DNA from: Stenotrophomonas oahuensis
GTDB lineage: Bacteria > Pseudomonadota > Gammaproteobacteria > Xanthomonadales > Xanthomonadaceae
Length of the DNA: 64,000 nucleotides
Reading direction: 5' to 3'
NCBI RefSeq assembly: GCF_031834595.1
Contig: NZ_CP115541.1
Span: 248,001 to 312,000, forward strand
The notes under the pieces are model-generated. The model saw only the letters and a program-made list of their open reading frames with translations. It did not search any database and was not told the DNA's origin. The position numbers and the translations under genes are program-made. Numbering within the stretch: position 1 is the first letter of the stretch; each line of letters starts with the position of its first letter. Below are positions 55,318-63,119 of this stretch, piece after piece.

Positions 55318-55559
55318 GACACAGTGTCGGCCACCACCGCGGCAAACAGCTCGCCTACGGTGCAGACGCGTTCCAGCGCGTCCGGCTCAGGAATGTGCCC
55401 GCCCAGCTCTTCGATCTCGATCAACAGGGCGTGCATGGCCAGCGAGTCGATGCCGAGGTCTTCCACCAGACGTGCCTGCTCGCCGATCTCGGCGAGGTCG
55501 CGACCCAGGTGGTCGGCCAAGCAGTGGCGCAGGTCGTGCAGAGTAAACTGCGTGGTCAC
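55314..55559 (-). CDS. Acyl carrier protein of the T3SS island (IacP-like)
   Basis: Acyl carrier protein of 81 residues with the phosphopantetheine attachment Ser in DLGIDSLAMHALLIEIEE. The rest is the expected four-helix pattern (FTLHDLRHCLADHLG, ERVCTVGELFAAVVAD). In SPI-1, iacP follows sipA and affects effector secretion; here the gene likewise follows the large putative effector, overlapping it as ATGA. The alternative of a housekeeping AcpP is unlikely, given the neighbours and divergent sequence. Confidence 0.9.
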   Translation of the reverse strand: MTTQFTLHDLRHCLADHLGRDLAEIGEQARLVEDLGIDSLAMHALLIEIEELGGHIPEPDALERVCTVGELFAAVVADTVS

Positions 55560-58456
55560 TGCATCATCCTCAGGTTCTGCTCCCGGGTCAGACCACTACT
55601 GAAAATGGGCATGGAATCACGCTCATTGACGACGATCGGCTTCTCCGTCAGCGGCTGCGGGTTCGGCACGAATCGGGGCCTCTTGTCCAGCTGCACAGAG
55701 TGCTCGTCCATCAGTTCGTCGAGGGTACCTTGATGCCACTTGATCGAATCGTCATCGCTCGCCTCACTGGGAGCTGCACTGGAGCCGATGCTGTTCAGCG
55801 GCGGATCGAACAGAACTCGCTTAGCGACGTGAGCACCCGTGCCGCCGTCGGACGCTGCGGATTCGCTGCTCGGTGCCGCACTACCCTTGAGCAGTCCGAA
55901 AACAGACGGCTCGCGCTTCACCGGTTGCGTCCGCAGACTGCTCAGCATGTCGCGAAGCTTCGCGTGCGAATCCTGGGCACCGGGCACAGGCTGACTGAAG
56001 GGTGTAACGCCGGCTTCCGGATCTACCGGATCCATCTGCTGCGGCTGTGACTGTAGCCACTGCGCAACCTGCCCCATGTTGTTCCGCGGGGCCTTCAACG
56101 GATCACGCATTTCGCCGCCGGCGTCAGGCACCACCGGCTTGGACGCAGCGTCTGCCCAAGCAGCAGCACGCTCAAACGCCTTGCCAAAGGTTTTCTGCGG
56201 AGCAGGATCCTTCCCCTCCTTGACGTTGATTCTCTTCAGTTCTTCACGGATGTTGAGTGGCTTGAGGACCATACCCGCATTGCGAGCCTCTTCACGCGCA
56301 TTAAGCACCCGCGCCAACTCCAGGTACTCATGCTTTTCGGGGGCCAGTTCATGACGTGCACCGCGCCACGGCGCTGCCTTGATGATCTCTTGTTCCTTCT
56401 GGTACTTCACCAGATCACTCGGCATGACGTGCGCGCCGAAGTTCAGCGCAAAGCGTGAAGCATCCTGGCGCACCGGAATGACTTCTTTCCGACCCGTCGC
56501 GTCCACCACCTCTTCGTAACCCTGCACCAGGCGAGGCGGCCTCTCCCGGACCACACGGCGAGTCATGGGATCATCCGCCAGATCGTCCAAGTAGAACTTG
56601 AACTCCTCCACCGGATTGATGGGCTGGAACATTTTTGCAGCCGCGGCCCTCGCGGTACTTTCGTCTTCACGAATTGTGGTGAACCCTGCCCGGACAGGCG
56701 GCGCATCGTGCGAACGCGCGTTCGACGTCAGGGTCGCGTCCTGATCCAGCCGCGACGCAAGTTCGTTCGTGGCTCGCGCGTCATCTTCCAGCAGATTGGC
56801 CAGCGGCGGATCCGGATTCACGTCTGCGTCCTGCGGCTCCACGACTGGAATGAGGACCTCCGTGACATACGTCAACGGCGTGCCTGACTGGCGAAGCGTT
56901 TCATTTTCAATCCGCTCGCGCCCATTGACATCGACGCGAACGGGCGACCGCAGGTTATCGAATCTTCTCAGCAGCTCCTCAGTGCTGCCCGGGTCGTTGT
57001 CATCACCCACCGGCTGCTGCTCTCCATCCCGGAGCCCCACGTCCAGTGAACGGGAATTATCCTCCTGCGCATTCACTCGCACCGAGGGGTCCGGAGAGAT
57101 CGCATCGTCGAGGCTGTCATCAGCGTCGCCCTCGGCAAAGGTATTGTCATTCGTCTCGGAGACAGTATGGACCGGGTGCTGTTGCGGGTGAAGCGTGCCC
57201 GCCCCCTCTTCATTGCCATTCTGCACGTTGTTCGAGCCCGCGTGGAATTCGCGCTTCAAGCTCTCGCCGTTCAGCTGGGCTGATTCCGCCAGGTCTGTCT
57301 GGATCTCGATACTGCCCGTAGTCGTAGCCCGCCGCGGATCTTGGGCGGGGGTGCCAACATTGCCGCCGGGGTTGTGGATGTCAGTGATGAGGTGACCGCA
57401 GCCGCGGTTGCGCTCCAGGCCCAGCTTGAACGCCTCCAGCATGCCATGGATGGTGATTCTGTGCTTCTCAAGGTCGACTTCCGCCAGTCGCGCGGCGCTC
57501 GCGCCGTCCACCGTCGACTTGTTGCCCATCTTGCCGAAGTCGTTGTAGTTCACGGCGACGTTCTTGCCGTCGCCTGCGAACTCGCGCAGGCCCGGCGGCA
57601 GGTCCGAAACGCCCTTCTCTTTGTTGGGCTGAGCGCCCTCCTTTCCGGGATCACGTTCGACCACGAACTCCGGAATCTTCAGCAGCTGGATGACTGCGGT
57701 TACCGCTGCCTGGGGATCCGCGACATCCAGCTCGACGTTGACCATGCACTCAACAGTCCTCATGGCTTGGGCGTTCAGCAACTCCGTCAGGTCGATCGCC
57801 CCTGCGCCGTCTTTTGAAATCCTCTCAACCAGATCTGGGCGCTTGTCAACCAAGGCGTTCATGATCGGCTGCGGGAGAATTGCCCGGCCGATGGCTTCCA
57901 TGAGCCTCTGCCCACCAATGATGGATGAGCAGGATTTGACACACAGGTCCGCCTTGTCATTCAGCTTGGCCACCGCCTTCTCAAGCGTCTTCAGCGCGGC
58001 ACCTTGGGGCGGCGTCCGGCAGCCACCAATCGCGATACCCAGGTCCACGATCATCTTCGTGACCTGCCGCTCGAGGGCACGAAGATCAGAGTCCCCAGGT
58101 GCGTCTTTGACCAGCTCGACCACAGCAGCGTGTGAGGCCCCGAGTGCGGCGATCCGTTGCAGAACGATGTTTCCGATGCCACCCCCAGAGTTGAGCCACC
58201 CCAAGGTCCTCTGGATGCATTCCTGCTCGCGAGCGGAGAGATCGGAAGCGTTCGCCATGACGTCCTGCGACTTGCTCATCGCAAAGCCGAGTGCATCCCG
58301 GTGGTAGGCACCGCTGACGCTGGACATGCCACAGCGGAAGGGGTTCTGCTTTTCGTTTCGAATGTTCGCCAGGGAAATGCCCTTGACTACCTTCGCAGCA
58401 TTGAAAGGGACGTACTGTGCCCGGTGCATGCCGGACGATGAGGGAATGATCGGCAT
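55556..58456 (-). CDS. Large putative T3SS effector, paralogue-containing (966 aa)
   Basis: Unrecognised soluble protein of 966 residues with no signal peptide or membrane helix. Residues about 25-290 are homologous to the whole of the neighbouring 281-residue protein: shared pattern LA[ND][IL]RN, the block IGNIVLQRIAALGASHA versus LGNIALRYIFVLGAVHA, [AL]xxTEC-like positions and a final [LI]xPxFVxxx. Residues about 300-560 are acidic, Asn/Asp/Gln-rich and probably disordered. A charged helical zone follows (about 600-780), then a Pro/Ser-rich tail ending REQNLRMMQ. AGGAG lies 7 nt before the ATG. It occupies the sipA slot (after the tip genes, before the ACP) but is not visibly SipA. Probably exported by this T3SS; function unknown. 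Confidence 0.8.
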   Translation of the reverse strand: MPIIPSSSGMHRAQYVPFNAAKVVKGISLANIRNEKQNPFRCGMSSVSGAYHRDALGFAMSKSQDVMANASDLSAREQECIQRTLGWLNSGGGIGNIVLQRIAALGASHAAVVELVKDAPGDSDLRALERQVTKMIVDLGIAIGGCRTPPQGAALKTLEKAVAKLNDKADLCVKSCSSIIGGQRLMEAIGRAILPQPIMNALVDKRPDLVERISKDGAGAIDLTELLNAQAMRTVECMVNVELDVADPQAAVTAVIQLLKIPEFVVERDPGKEGAQPNKEKGVSDLPPGLREFAGDGKNVAVNYNDFGKMGNKSTVDGASAARLAEVDLEKHRITIHGMLEAFKLGLERNRGCGHLITDIHNPGGNVGTPAQDPRRATTTGSIEIQTDLAESAQLNGESLKREFHAGSNNVQNGNEEGAGTLHPQQHPVHTVSETNDNTFAEGDADDSLDDAISPDPSVRVNAQEDNSRSLDVGLRDGEQQPVGDDNDPGSTEELLRRFDNLRSPVRVDVNGRERIENETLRQSGTPLTYVTEVLIPVVEPQDADVNPDPPLANLLEDDARATNELASRLDQDATLTSNARSHDAPPVRAGFTTIREDESTARAAAAKMFQPINPVEEFKFYLDDLADDPMTRRVVRERPPRLVQGYEEVVDATGRKEVIPVRQDASRFALNFGAHVMPSDLVKYQKEQEIIKAAPWRGARHELAPEKHEYLELARVLNAREEARNAGMVLKPLNIREELKRINVKEGKDPAPQKTFGKAFERAAAWADAASKPVVPDAGGEMRDPLKAPRNNMGQVAQWLQSQPQQMDPVDPEAGVTPFSQPVPGAQDSHAKLRDMLSSLRTQPVKREPSVFGLLKGSAAPSSESAASDGGTGAHVAKRVLFDPPLNSIGSSAAPSEASDDDSIKWHQGTLDELMDEHSVQLDKRPRFVPNPQPLTEKPIVVNERDSMPIFSSGLTREQNLRMMQ

Positions 58457-58534
58457 TGGGTACTCCTGAATCGTTGAAACGTGTGATCTCTCGACAGCGT
58501 GCTTCCGGCACCGCCGTCGTGTGTCTGGTTGCTC

Positions 58535-59380
58535 TCAGTGCCTGACGGCATTGACGTTGATGACGAAGTCCGGCACGAGCATCAGCTCACGCAACCCGGT
58601 CTCCCAATGGTGGTAGGTGGACATCTCGATCATCCTTCGAATGACGCACTCGGTTTCGTACAGCGCCTGCCTGTCGAGCACGTCCAGAAGCTCCAGCCCC
58701 TTGCCCGCCAGCGGATCCGACGCCGAGGCTTCAGAGGAGTAGCGCTCTCGTACGTGATCGAGCAACGGGCGAGTCAGCAACACCCCCGCCATTCCGTCAA
58801 TCAGCTTCTGCGCGTCGACTTTTGATACGCACTTGATGATTTCATCACTGGCGATATCAAGCGTTCTTGAAAACTTCAGCGTAGCCTTCTCGGCGTCCCA
58901 ACAACCCGTAGGCGCTGACCGACAGTAGCCAGACTTCGATCCCACCTTCGTAATGGTCTGCTCCAAAGACCTCCGGCAACGGACCGCATCATGGTTGTCG
59001 GGCTCACTCCTGATCATCGCCGTCAAGCCTGCGTGTACCGCCCCAAGAACGAATATGTAGCGCAACGCGATGTTCCCTAGGCGTTGAGAATTCTTGGGAC
59101 CCAGCCACAGCAGCGTTTGGTTCAGCGCCTTCAAGCGGTGACGAGGCGCGCCTTGCCTCGCGGCTGCAATTACGTCGTAGCAGATGCTGATGGCATGGCC
59201 GATCGCCTCCCGGCCGTGAGGACCGGCCGCAGTCGACAACTGGCAATAGGTGAAGCTGGGTTCCGGAACATTCCGCAGATCGGCAAGATCGAGACTCCTG
59301 ACCATCTGCTCCAGATTGATTGGATCTGGGACTACTGGGCGCAGCGGTGCATTAGGAACACTTGACGCAACACGAAACAT
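58535..59380 (-). CDS. Small paralogue of the large putative T3SS effector (281 aa)
   Basis: Unrecognised soluble protein of 281 residues, homologous to the N-terminal third of the adjacent 966-residue protein. Matching blocks are SLDLADLRN, RLGNIALRYIFVLGAVHAGL, KCVSKVDAQKLIDGMAGVLL, RQALYETECVIRRM and LMLVPDFVINVN. GGGAG lies 8 nt before the ATG. There is no signal peptide. GC is lower than in core genes. It may be a stand-alone effector, a regulator, or a chaperone-like partner of the large paralogue. The pair lies between tip gene and acyl carrier protein in the translocator operon. Confidence 0.78.
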   Translation of the reverse strand: MFRVASSVPNAPLRPVVPDPINLEQMVRSLDLADLRNVPEPSFTYCQLSTAAGPHGREAIGHAISICYDVIAAARQGAPRHRLKALNQTLLWLGPKNSQRLGNIALRYIFVLGAVHAGLTAMIRSEPDNHDAVRCRRSLEQTITKVGSKSGYCRSAPTGCWDAEKATLKFSRTLDIASDEIIKCVSKVDAQKLIDGMAGVLLTRPLLDHVRERYSSEASASDPLAGKGLELLDVLDRQALYETECVIRRMIEMSTYHHWETGLRELMLVPDFVINVNAVRH

Positions 59381-59405
59381 TCGAGATCTCCCACCGGGTT
59401 ATGAA

Positions 59406-60563
59406 TCAGATGCCGTTGACGAAGCTCATATCGGCGTCGGTGATTTTGTCGATGGTGGAGCTGAGAATCTTTACAATATTGTCGAATTGTTGAGTTGTTT
59501 CACTCAACTTCTCACCCAGCACTTTGCTCATGTGCTTGATCTGCTCGACGTTACCGTCCTTGTTGGACACCCAGGCGTTGTACTTGGCGCTGTCCCAGGT
59601 CTCTGCGAACTCAATGATGTCGCCATTGGGAAGTTCCACGGTGTGATTGTCTGGCAGACTGTCACGAATTGCCTCTACAGCACTCATGTCGATCTTCACC
59701 ACGTATGTCCCGTCGGGCCCTGGCGTTGCCTTCAGGCCGGGCAATCCCATGTTGTCAACGAAAGCCTGCGCTTCGGCTTCGCTGGAGAATGACGCGAGTG
59801 CCTTGTCATCCATGCCGTACTTCTGCATGAGCTTGGACAGCCCGTCTTTCACAGCTTTGGCATAGAGTTTGACGTCACCCTTATCGCCAGACCCCTCGAT
59901 CTTCAGCTTTTCCAGAATGTCCTGGAACTCCTCATAGAACTCAAGGAACGTTTTCATCGCGTCTTGGTACTTGCTCAGCCAGTTCTCTTTGAGGGCAGCG
60001 AGCAGCAGACCAATCTGTTCATAGAACTCTGAATGCGAGTTCCAGACCAGGCCGCTGGCGTCTTTGTCCGCCGGATTGATGATCGGGTCATTGGCTTCCG
60101 CCGGTCGCTCTTCGCGCGTATGGCCGAAGTCCAGGAAGCCGAGCGCGCGCAACAGGTCGTGCGTGGGACGCCAAGTCTCATCGATGGCTTCGCCCACGGC
60201 CACCGCCAGACGCGACTCGCGCTCGCGGTGCTTCTTCAGCTCCTCGACGACTTCAGGGTGCAGCAGAACCTCGGGATGGTGGGGCACCAACGTGGACGCG
60301 GCGATCGGTAGCCCCAGTTGTGCTGCGGCGGCATGGCCGAACTGTTGGGATGCGGCCCGTTGAGCGGTGTAGCGCTGCACCGCCTGCGATTGACGGCTCC
60401 ACGCGTGGCGCGCGTTGTCTAGGAAAACCTGGGCCTGGCACAAACGCGCGCAGGTGGCTGCGTCGACAGGCGGTAATTCAGGTGCTTGCTGCGCCACAGC
60501 GACGGCGTGGGCAATGGCGTGGCGCGGGCTGACCGGCGCGGCGGGTTGAATCGAAATGCTCAT
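59406..60563 (-). CDS. sctA: T3SS needle-tip protein SctA, second copy (SipD/IpaD/BipD-like)
   Basis: Secreted needle-tip protein of 385 residues that caps the needle and recruits translocators. After a helical N-terminal chaperone-like region come the long coiled-coil helix (SHSEFYEQIGLLLAALKENW, YQDAMKTFLEFYEEFQDIL), a mixed middle domain, and the C-terminal helix typical of IpaD/SipD (QQFDNIVKILSSTIDKITDA then DMSFVNGI). It is a tandem duplicate of the gene at 60669, almost identical over the last 65 residues but diverged in the middle (about 250-315). GAGAA-like ribosome site only; start at 60563 best fits. Confidence 0.9.
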   Translation of the reverse strand: MSISIQPAAPVSPRHAIAHAVAVAQQAPELPPVDAATCARLCQAQVFLDNARHAWSRQSQAVQRYTAQRAASQQFGHAAAAQLGLPIAASTLVPHHPEVLLHPEVVEELKKHRERESRLAVAVGEAIDETWRPTHDLLRALGFLDFGHTREERPAEANDPIINPADKDASGLVWNSHSEFYEQIGLLLAALKENWLSKYQDAMKTFLEFYEEFQDILEKLKIEGSGDKGDVKLYAKAVKDGLSKLMQKYGMDDKALASFSSEAEAQAFVDNMGLPGLKATPGPDGTYVVKIDMSAVEAIRDSLPDNHTVELPNGDIIEFAETWDSAKYNAWVSNKDGNVEQIKHMSKVLGEKLSETTQQFDNIVKILSSTIDKITDADMSFVNGI

Positions 60564-60668
60564 GGGTTCTCGGTGTTGTCCGGTGCTTCGCAATGCACGT
60601 GAAGCGTCATCTGAATGTGCGCCACCCTGCAGTAGTGCACGGGTGGCGCGTTGGGTTGAACAAAAGAG

Positions 60669-61817
60669 TCAGAGGCCGTTGACGAAGCTCATGTCGGCGT
60701 CAGTGATCTTGTCGATGGTGGAGCTGAGGATTTTCACGATGTTGTCGAACTGCTGGGTGGTCTCACTCAACTTTTCACCCAGGACCTTGCTGATGTGCTT
60801 GATCTGTTCGACGTTGCCATCCTTGTTGGACACCCACGCGTTGTACTTCGCGCTGTCCCACTTGGTGGGGATCTCGTTTCCATGATTGTCATACTTGTTT
60901 TCAGGGAGACTCTTGTGCAGGTCATCCACGGCCTTCGTGTTGATCTTTACCGCCCAGCCGCCTTTGCTGCTTTCGGAGGGTTCCATTCCAGGCAAGCCCA
61001 GGTTGTCGATGAACGCCTGGGCCTCGGCTTGGGTGGAGAACGTGGCAAGCGCATGGTCGTCCCTGCCGTACCGCGCCATGAGCGAATCCAATTGGGAAAT
61101 CACGTCATTGGTGTAGAGCTTCACGTCGCCCTTGTCTCCGCTGCCTTCCACCTTCAGCAGTTCGAGAATGTCCTGAAATTCCTCATAGAACTTGAGGAAG
61201 TTCTTCATGGCATCCTGGTACTTGCCGAGCCAATTCTGCTTCAGCGCTGCCAGCAGCAGGCCGATCTGTTCATAGAACTCGGAATGCGAGTTCCAGATCA
61301 GGCCACTGGCGTCCGGTGCTTCCGGGTTGATGGGCAGCGCCTCGCCCTTGTCCGGACGTTCTTCGGGGGTGGGACCAAGGTCCAGGAAGCCCAAGACGCG
61401 CAGCAGCTCATTCGTGGGCCGCTGGGTATCGTCGATGGCATCACCCAGCGCCTCGGCCAGCCGCGATTCGCGCTCGCGATGCTTCTTCAGCTCTTCCAGT
61501 ACCTCTGGGTGCGCGCTCACCTCGGACGGAAGCGGCGCCAGCGTGGACGGTGCCACTGGCAGGCCCAACTGGGCGGCAGCGGCCTGACCCAACCGCTGCG
61601 ATGCCGCCAACTGTGCGGTGTAACGCACCGCAGCCTGCGATTGCTTGGCCCACGCCTGGCGGACGTTGTCCAGAAACACCTGGGCCTGGCCCAGCTTTGC
61701 CGTGGTGGCGGGATCAATGGGCGGCAGTTCGGGGGCTTTCTGTTCGGCCACCGGAGCACGCACCAGGCCGTGGCGGGCGTCGACCCGTAGTGACGGGGGA
61801 GGTATGGAAGTGGTCAT
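60669..61817 (-). CDS. sctA: T3SS needle-tip protein SctA, first copy (SipD/IpaD/BipD-like)
   Basis: First of two tandem tip genes, 382 residues, with GAGGAG before its ATG. Domain order as in IpaD: N-terminal helices (QAQVFLDNVRQAWAKQSQAA), central coiled coil (EFYEQIGLLLAALKQNWLGK), variable middle (SESSKGGWAVKINTKAVDDL) and conserved C-terminal helix ending DADMSFVNGL. The order translocators-then-tip follows SPI-1 sipB-sipC-sipD. Two tip genes in one island is unusual; they may form mixed tips, or be alternative tips for different hosts. Confidence 0.92.
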   Translation of the reverse strand: MTTSIPPPSLRVDARHGLVRAPVAEQKAPELPPIDPATTAKLGQAQVFLDNVRQAWAKQSQAAVRYTAQLAASQRLGQAAAAQLGLPVAPSTLAPLPSEVSAHPEVLEELKKHRERESRLAEALGDAIDDTQRPTNELLRVLGFLDLGPTPEERPDKGEALPINPEAPDASGLIWNSHSEFYEQIGLLLAALKQNWLGKYQDAMKNFLKFYEEFQDILELLKVEGSGDKGDVKLYTNDVISQLDSLMARYGRDDHALATFSTQAEAQAFIDNLGLPGMEPSESSKGGWAVKINTKAVDDLHKSLPENKYDNHGNEIPTKWDSAKYNAWVSNKDGNVEQIKHISKVLGEKLSETTQQFDNIVKILSSTIDKITDADMSFVNGL

Positions 61818-61827
61818 GCGCAGCTCC

Positions 61828-63087
61828 TCAGGACTTGGAGATGATGTGGCTGCTGGTGCTGGATGCCAGATTCATCAACGTCTCCAGCAGCTGACCGGTG
61901 GCCTCGCGCATCTCGCGGTTCTTCACCTGCTGGTCCTGGTGTGCGTCGGCAACGCGTTTGAAGGTCTCGGCCACACTCTGGATGAGCAGTCGCTCGGCCT
62001 CGGTCTGCTCCACCTCGATCTGCATACCCGCATTGGCTACGCCGCCCGCGGAGGAGGAGATGGTGTTCAGGAACATCGCATTCGACGCCGGAATCTGCGA
62101 CTGGGCCATGCGGTAGCTATGGGCCGAATGCAGGAATTCCGGATCCTTCTCTGATGCCACTTGCCGGGTCGTCTGCTTCATGGCAGACGTGTATGACGTC
62201 ATATCGTCCTGCAGGTCCGCCGCAGCACGCGCGTCGCCGCCCTGCTGCTTGACCGCTGAGCCATCCAGGTTGCGCGCGCCGCGATGTTCGGCCGAAGGCA
62301 ACGGATTTGACCGGGCAGCGTGATTGGTCCTGCTTGAATCGACGGCGGTGCGATGCGCCTTGTTCAGGTGATCCACATTCGAGCCGGTCTGGATCTTGGT
62401 CGACTTGAACGACTGGTGCACAGCCGCACCACCCACGGCGGCGGTCACACCGGCGGCCAGTGCGGTGGCCACGACGTTCTGCTTCGCCTTCTCCACGCCC
62501 AGCTCGCCGGCACGGATGGTCATCTCACGATTCAGGATGATCATGTGCGAGTTGTTGCGGCGGTCCATCGATTCGAACTCCAGCAGCAACTGGCGCAGGA
62601 AGGTCAGCAGGTTCGCAAAGGGGTTGCCCTTGATCCATGCGCCAAGATTGGCCAGACGATTGGTCGCGTCCACGTCCCCGCCCGTGGCCGGCTCGGAGAA
62701 GGCGGTGTCCGGCTGGACGGCAGTATCAGTGCGGACAGCATTGACCGCAGCCGCTTCGGTCAGCCGCAGTTCCGTGCCCGGTTCTGTCTTGATGGGGTCG
62801 GTCGGAACCAGGCCGGCCAGCATCGCCGGCAGCTTGGCAATGATGCCGCGCAGCAACGTGGCGGCCTCGCCCAGGGGGATGGTGGGGGCACGCAGGTTGA
62901 CCAGCTCGCCGATGGCGGTTGTCCCTTCCGCGATAAGCCGCTCCGCCACCGCATGGGTCAGGTTCGCGATCTGTGCCGCGCTCATCTCTTCGACTTTGAC
63001 CGGCGTATCTGAGCGGGCCTTGGTCTCGCCCGGCAGGACTGACTGAACGTGCTGGAGCGCGTTGGGTACTGCAATTCCGATGGTCAT
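61828..63087 (-). CDS. sctB: T3SS minor translocator SctB (SipC/IpaC-like)
   Basis: Secreted pore subunit of 419 residues. A hydrophobic segment lies near residues 205-225 (NVVATALAAGVTAAVGGAAV), consistent with the single membrane-inserting helix of SipC. N- and C-terminal parts are helical and polar (ESMDRRNNSHMIILNREMTI; AERLLIQSVAETFKRVADAH), with the end block GQLLETLMNLASSTSSHII. Assignment rests on this layout and on its place between the SipB-like and SipD-like genes. SipC also nucleates actin in Salmonella; nothing here shows that. Confidence 0.85.
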   Translation of the reverse strand: MTIGIAVPNALQHVQSVLPGETKARSDTPVKVEEMSAAQIANLTHAVAERLIAEGTTAIGELVNLRAPTIPLGEAATLLRGIIAKLPAMLAGLVPTDPIKTEPGTELRLTEAAAVNAVRTDTAVQPDTAFSEPATGGDVDATNRLANLGAWIKGNPFANLLTFLRQLLLEFESMDRRNNSHMIILNREMTIRAGELGVEKAKQNVVATALAAGVTAAVGGAAVHQSFKSTKIQTGSNVDHLNKAHRTAVDSSRTNHAARSNPLPSAEHRGARNLDGSAVKQQGGDARAAADLQDDMTSYTSAMKQTTRQVASEKDPEFLHSAHSYRMAQSQIPASNAMFLNTISSSAGGVANAGMQIEVEQTEAERLLIQSVAETFKRVADAHQDQQVKNREMREATGQLLETLMNLASSTSSHIISKS

Positions 63088-63119
63088 GTAGGTAATCCTG
63101 AAAGTTTGGTGGATTCAGA

